From positions 1 to 64,000 of the forward strand of contig NZ_JODY01000040.1 in the NCBI RefSeq assembly GCF_000718015.1: a stretch of DNA of 64,000 bases, read 5' to 3'. Origin of the DNA: Streptomyces catenulae (GTDB lineage Bacteria; Actinomycetota; Actinomycetes; Streptomycetales; Streptomycetaceae). Numbering within the stretch: the first letter of the stretch is position 1; every line of letters begins with the position of its first letter. This document shows, piece by piece, positions 62,286 through 64,000 of the stretch. Both the position numbers and the translations under genes were made by a program. The notes under the pieces are model-generated. The model was not told the DNA's origin. It saw only the letters and a program-made list of their open reading frames with translations, and made no database searches.

Positions 62286-63600
62286 CCTCCGCCCCCGCCG
62301 CCCGCGCCGCGCCGGGGCCCGCCGCCGGATGCCCGCCGTGGCCGCCGCCGCGGTCGCCGCGCTGGCCCTGGTGTGGTGCACCGCGTCGCCGGGCGCCGCC
62401 GCCGGGAGCCCGGGGCAGAAGATCGCCGATGCGCTGCGCCACTCCCCCGTCTACGTCGATCCGTCGCTGGACTCGGCGGTCGGCGCGGCCGACCGGAAGC
62501 GGATGGCCGAGCAGATCCGCCGGACGCAGCTGCCGATCCGGGTGGTGCTGGTGCCGCTGGTCGAGGGCGACAGCTGGGGCGGCGATCCCGGGCAGCTCGC
62601 GGAGGTGGTCCACGACCGGCTGGGCAGCGATCCGTCGATCATCATCACGCTCGGCGAGCTCCACGACGACATCGCCGCCCGTGAATGGCCCGCCGACGCC
62701 CATCAGGCGCAGCGTGCCGCGGCGGCCGTCTTCCATCAGGACGACATGCGCGGCGCCGGGACGGCCCGCCGGGTCGAGCGGGCCATCGACATCATCGCGG
62801 CGGGCGACGGCGAGAAGGAGTACGAGAAGGCCACCGCCGACCTCAACGCCCCGTCCCCGTCGGCCGGTTCGCAGGGCTCCGGGTCCGCGGACCCCTCGGC
62901 CGCCGCGCGGCCCTCCGGCTCCCCCGTGATCCGGGCGCTGACGCTGGTGGCCGGGCCGTTGCTGCTGCTCGGCGCGGTGGGGCTGCTGTGGCGGCGGCGT
63001 GCCCGGGTGCGGGATCTGGACACGCCATTCGCGCTGCCGCGGTCCGTCTTCGCCGCCGCCCGGCGGGCCGACGAGGCGGAGCTGCGCGAGCGCGCCGCGG
63101 AGGAGGTGGTGCGGCTGGGCGAGGAGGCGCGCGCCGCGCAGGGCGATCCGCAGGCCGTCGGGCGGGCGCTCGACGCGTACTCCGCGGCCGGTTCGGTGCT
63201 GGACCGGGCGCGGGGACTGCCGGATCTGGCGGGCGTGTTCGCGCTGATAGCCGAGGGCCGCGCGGCGCTCGGCCCCGAGGAGACCGCGCTGCCCCTGTGC
63301 TTTTTCCACCCGCTGCACGGACCGGCCGCCCGCGTCCTGCCGTGGCGTCCGCTCGGCCGCCGCGAGGAGTTGCGGGTCGCGGCCTGTGAAGCCTGCATCC
63401 GCGCGATACGGTCCCGCCGGGCGCCCGAGGTCCTCACCGACCGGGAGGGCGACCGCCCGGTCCCGTACTTCGAGGTGGACGCCGCACGCAGCCTCTGGGC
63501 CGCCACCGGTTACGGCTCCCTGACCTCCGGGGAGCCCGACGACTCCCTCACCGCACGCGTCCGGCGCGGCGACTTCACCCGCACACTGGACGCGTCCTAG
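62275..63600 (+). CDS. Membrane protein paralogous to the preceding gene product (one DPVY-type module)
   Basis: The 441-aa protein has a signal peptide (about 21-43), one module KIADALRHSPVYVDPSLDSA (about 50-69) and QLPIRVVLVPLVEGDSWGGD as in the second module of the neighbour, then one membrane segment (about 222-242) and a cytoplasmic end with CFFHPLHGPAARVLPW and CEAC, the same His/Cys layout as its neighbour. GTG 62275 overlaps the previous stop and follows GGGAG. The two proteins probably work together; the function is unknown. Confidence 0.75.
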   Translation: MFTDLRPRRPRRAGARRRMPAVAAAAVAALALVWCTASPGAAAGSPGQKIADALRHSPVYVDPSLDSAVGAADRKRMAEQIRRTQLPIRVVLVPLVEGDSWGGDPGQLAEVVHDRLGSDPSIIITLGELHDDIAAREWPADAHQAQRAAAAVFHQDDMRGAGTARRVERAIDIIAAGDGEKEYEKATADLNAPSPSAGSQGSGSADPSAAARPSGSPVIRALTLVAGPLLLLGAVGLLWRRRARVRDLDTPFALPRSVFAAARRADEAELRERAAEEVVRLGEEARAAQGDPQAVGRALDAYSAAGSVLDRARGLPDLAGVFALIAEGRAALGPEETALPLCFFHPLHGPAARVLPWRPLGRREELRVAACEACIRAIRSRRAPEVLTDREGDRPVPYFEVDAARSLWAATGYGSLTSGEPDDSLTARVRRGDFTRTLDAS

Positions 63601-63606
63601 CGCGGC

Positions 63607-63633
63607 GGGCGCCCGGCTCGGGGCCGGGCGCCC
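63607..63633. terminator. Bidirectional terminator
   Basis: GGGCGCCCGGC (63607-63617) pairs with GCCGGGCGCCC (63623-63633), between two converging stop codons. Confidence 0.8.
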
Positions 63634-63637
63634 CGGG

Positions 63638-64000
63638 TCAGACCGCGGGCAGCGCGTAGATCTCGTCGCCGTGGGTGGCCAGCAGACGGCGCCCGGCGGC
63701 GGTGATGTGCCACTGGTCCAGGCTTCCGGCGTTGTCGTTGTAGTGCCAGCGGGCCTTGCCGGTCGCCGGGTCGAGGGCGAAGATGCCGCCGGCGTCGTCG
63801 TAGGAGGCGCCGTAGAGGGTGCCGCGGACGGAGAGGAATTCGGTCGGCGCCCGGCGCGCGCCCGGGTCCTCGCAGAGCCACAGCTTGCGCCCGCGCGCCG
63901 GGTCCACCGCCCAGACGCCACCGCTGTGATCGGCGGCGTACACCACGCCGTTGACGACCATCGGCTGGTAGAAGCTGAGGCGTCCGGCGGAGGAGAGCGA
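63638..64000 (-). CDS. PQQ-type beta-propeller protein, C-terminal part (cut by the window edge)
   Basis: The frame is open to the right edge; 120 residues are visible. VVYAADHSGGVWAVDPARGRK, LYGASYDDAGGIFALDPATG and ATHGDEIYALP are successive blades of a PQQ-repeat (WD-like) propeller, each with the AxDPxxG turn. In Streptomyces such a propeller often follows a Ser/Thr kinase domain; the N-terminal part is outside the window, so that is not known here. Confidence 0.8.
   Translation of the reverse strand, partial: SLSSAGRLSFYQPMVVNGVVYAADHSGGVWAVDPARGRKLWLCEDPGARRAPTEFLSVRGTLYGASYDDAGGIFALDPATGKARWHYNDNAGSLDQWHITAAGRRLLATHGDEIYALPAV

Overview
The window is a piece of a high-GC actinobacterial chromosome, almost certainly Streptomyces. 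Third codon positions are strongly G/C, GTG and TTG starts are common, and very Pro/Ala/Gly-rich proteins occur. Gene content and order (sucD-sucC, an icmB-type B12 protein, an M23 peptidase, pcrA, an NlpC/P60 hydrolase under a c-di-AMP riboswitch, guaA next to a monofunctional chorismate mutase) agree with the core-chromosome order I remember for Streptomyces. Nothing points to a prophage, plasmid, insertion sequence, CRISPR array, tRNA or rRNA.

Layout. (1) 1-3.9 kb: the tail of an unknown Ala/Pro-rich protein converging on sucD-sucC, then a cytoplasmic-looking amidase. (2) 4-7.3 kb: three secreted low-complexity or Cys-rich proteins on the minus strand, inside what looks like an old segmental duplication. 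(3) 7.3-16 kb: a five-gene module of vWA protein, DUF5682-like protein and MoxR-type AAA ATPase (minus) facing a SWIM zinc-finger protein and a DUF5691-like protein (plus). (4) 16-23 kb: icmB, M23 peptidase, pcrA, riboswitch and NlpC/P60. (5) 23-34 kb: small membrane protein, GNAT, esterase, and an envelope-stress-like signalling set (NarL regulator, PspC histidine kinase, Ser/Thr kinase, PspC/LiaF-like membrane protein), then a NUDIX pseudogene. (6) 34-43 kb: small genes, a GNAT, a hydroxyacid dehydrogenase, guaA, chorismate mutase with a putative attenuator, a GMC oxidoreductase and an aldehyde dehydrogenase. (7) 43-51 kb: membrane proteins, a second two-component system, a STAS anti-anti-sigma factor, an ECF sigma/anti-sigma pair and purU. 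(8) 51-64 kb: SCO4402-family protein, a solute-binding lipoprotein, a Pro-rich membrane protein with repeated Thr motifs, a TPR regulator behind a palindromic operator, an ABC exporter-like pair, two paralogous membrane proteins with a repeated extracytoplasmic module, and a cut-off PQQ-type beta-propeller protein.

How they work together. Much of the window serves envelope building and sensing: two cell-wall peptidases, the amidase, the PspC/LiaF-like set, the Ser/Thr kinase and several secreted or anchored proteins. A second theme is central metabolism (TCA succinate step, GMP, aromatic amino acids, one-carbon pool). The most interesting items are a leader peptide plus terminator upstream of chorismate mutase that fits Phe/Tyr attenuation, and the SWIM/MoxR/DUF5682/vWA/DUF5691 module. 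All start choices, family names and promoter calls were made by reading the sequence; no database search was run.
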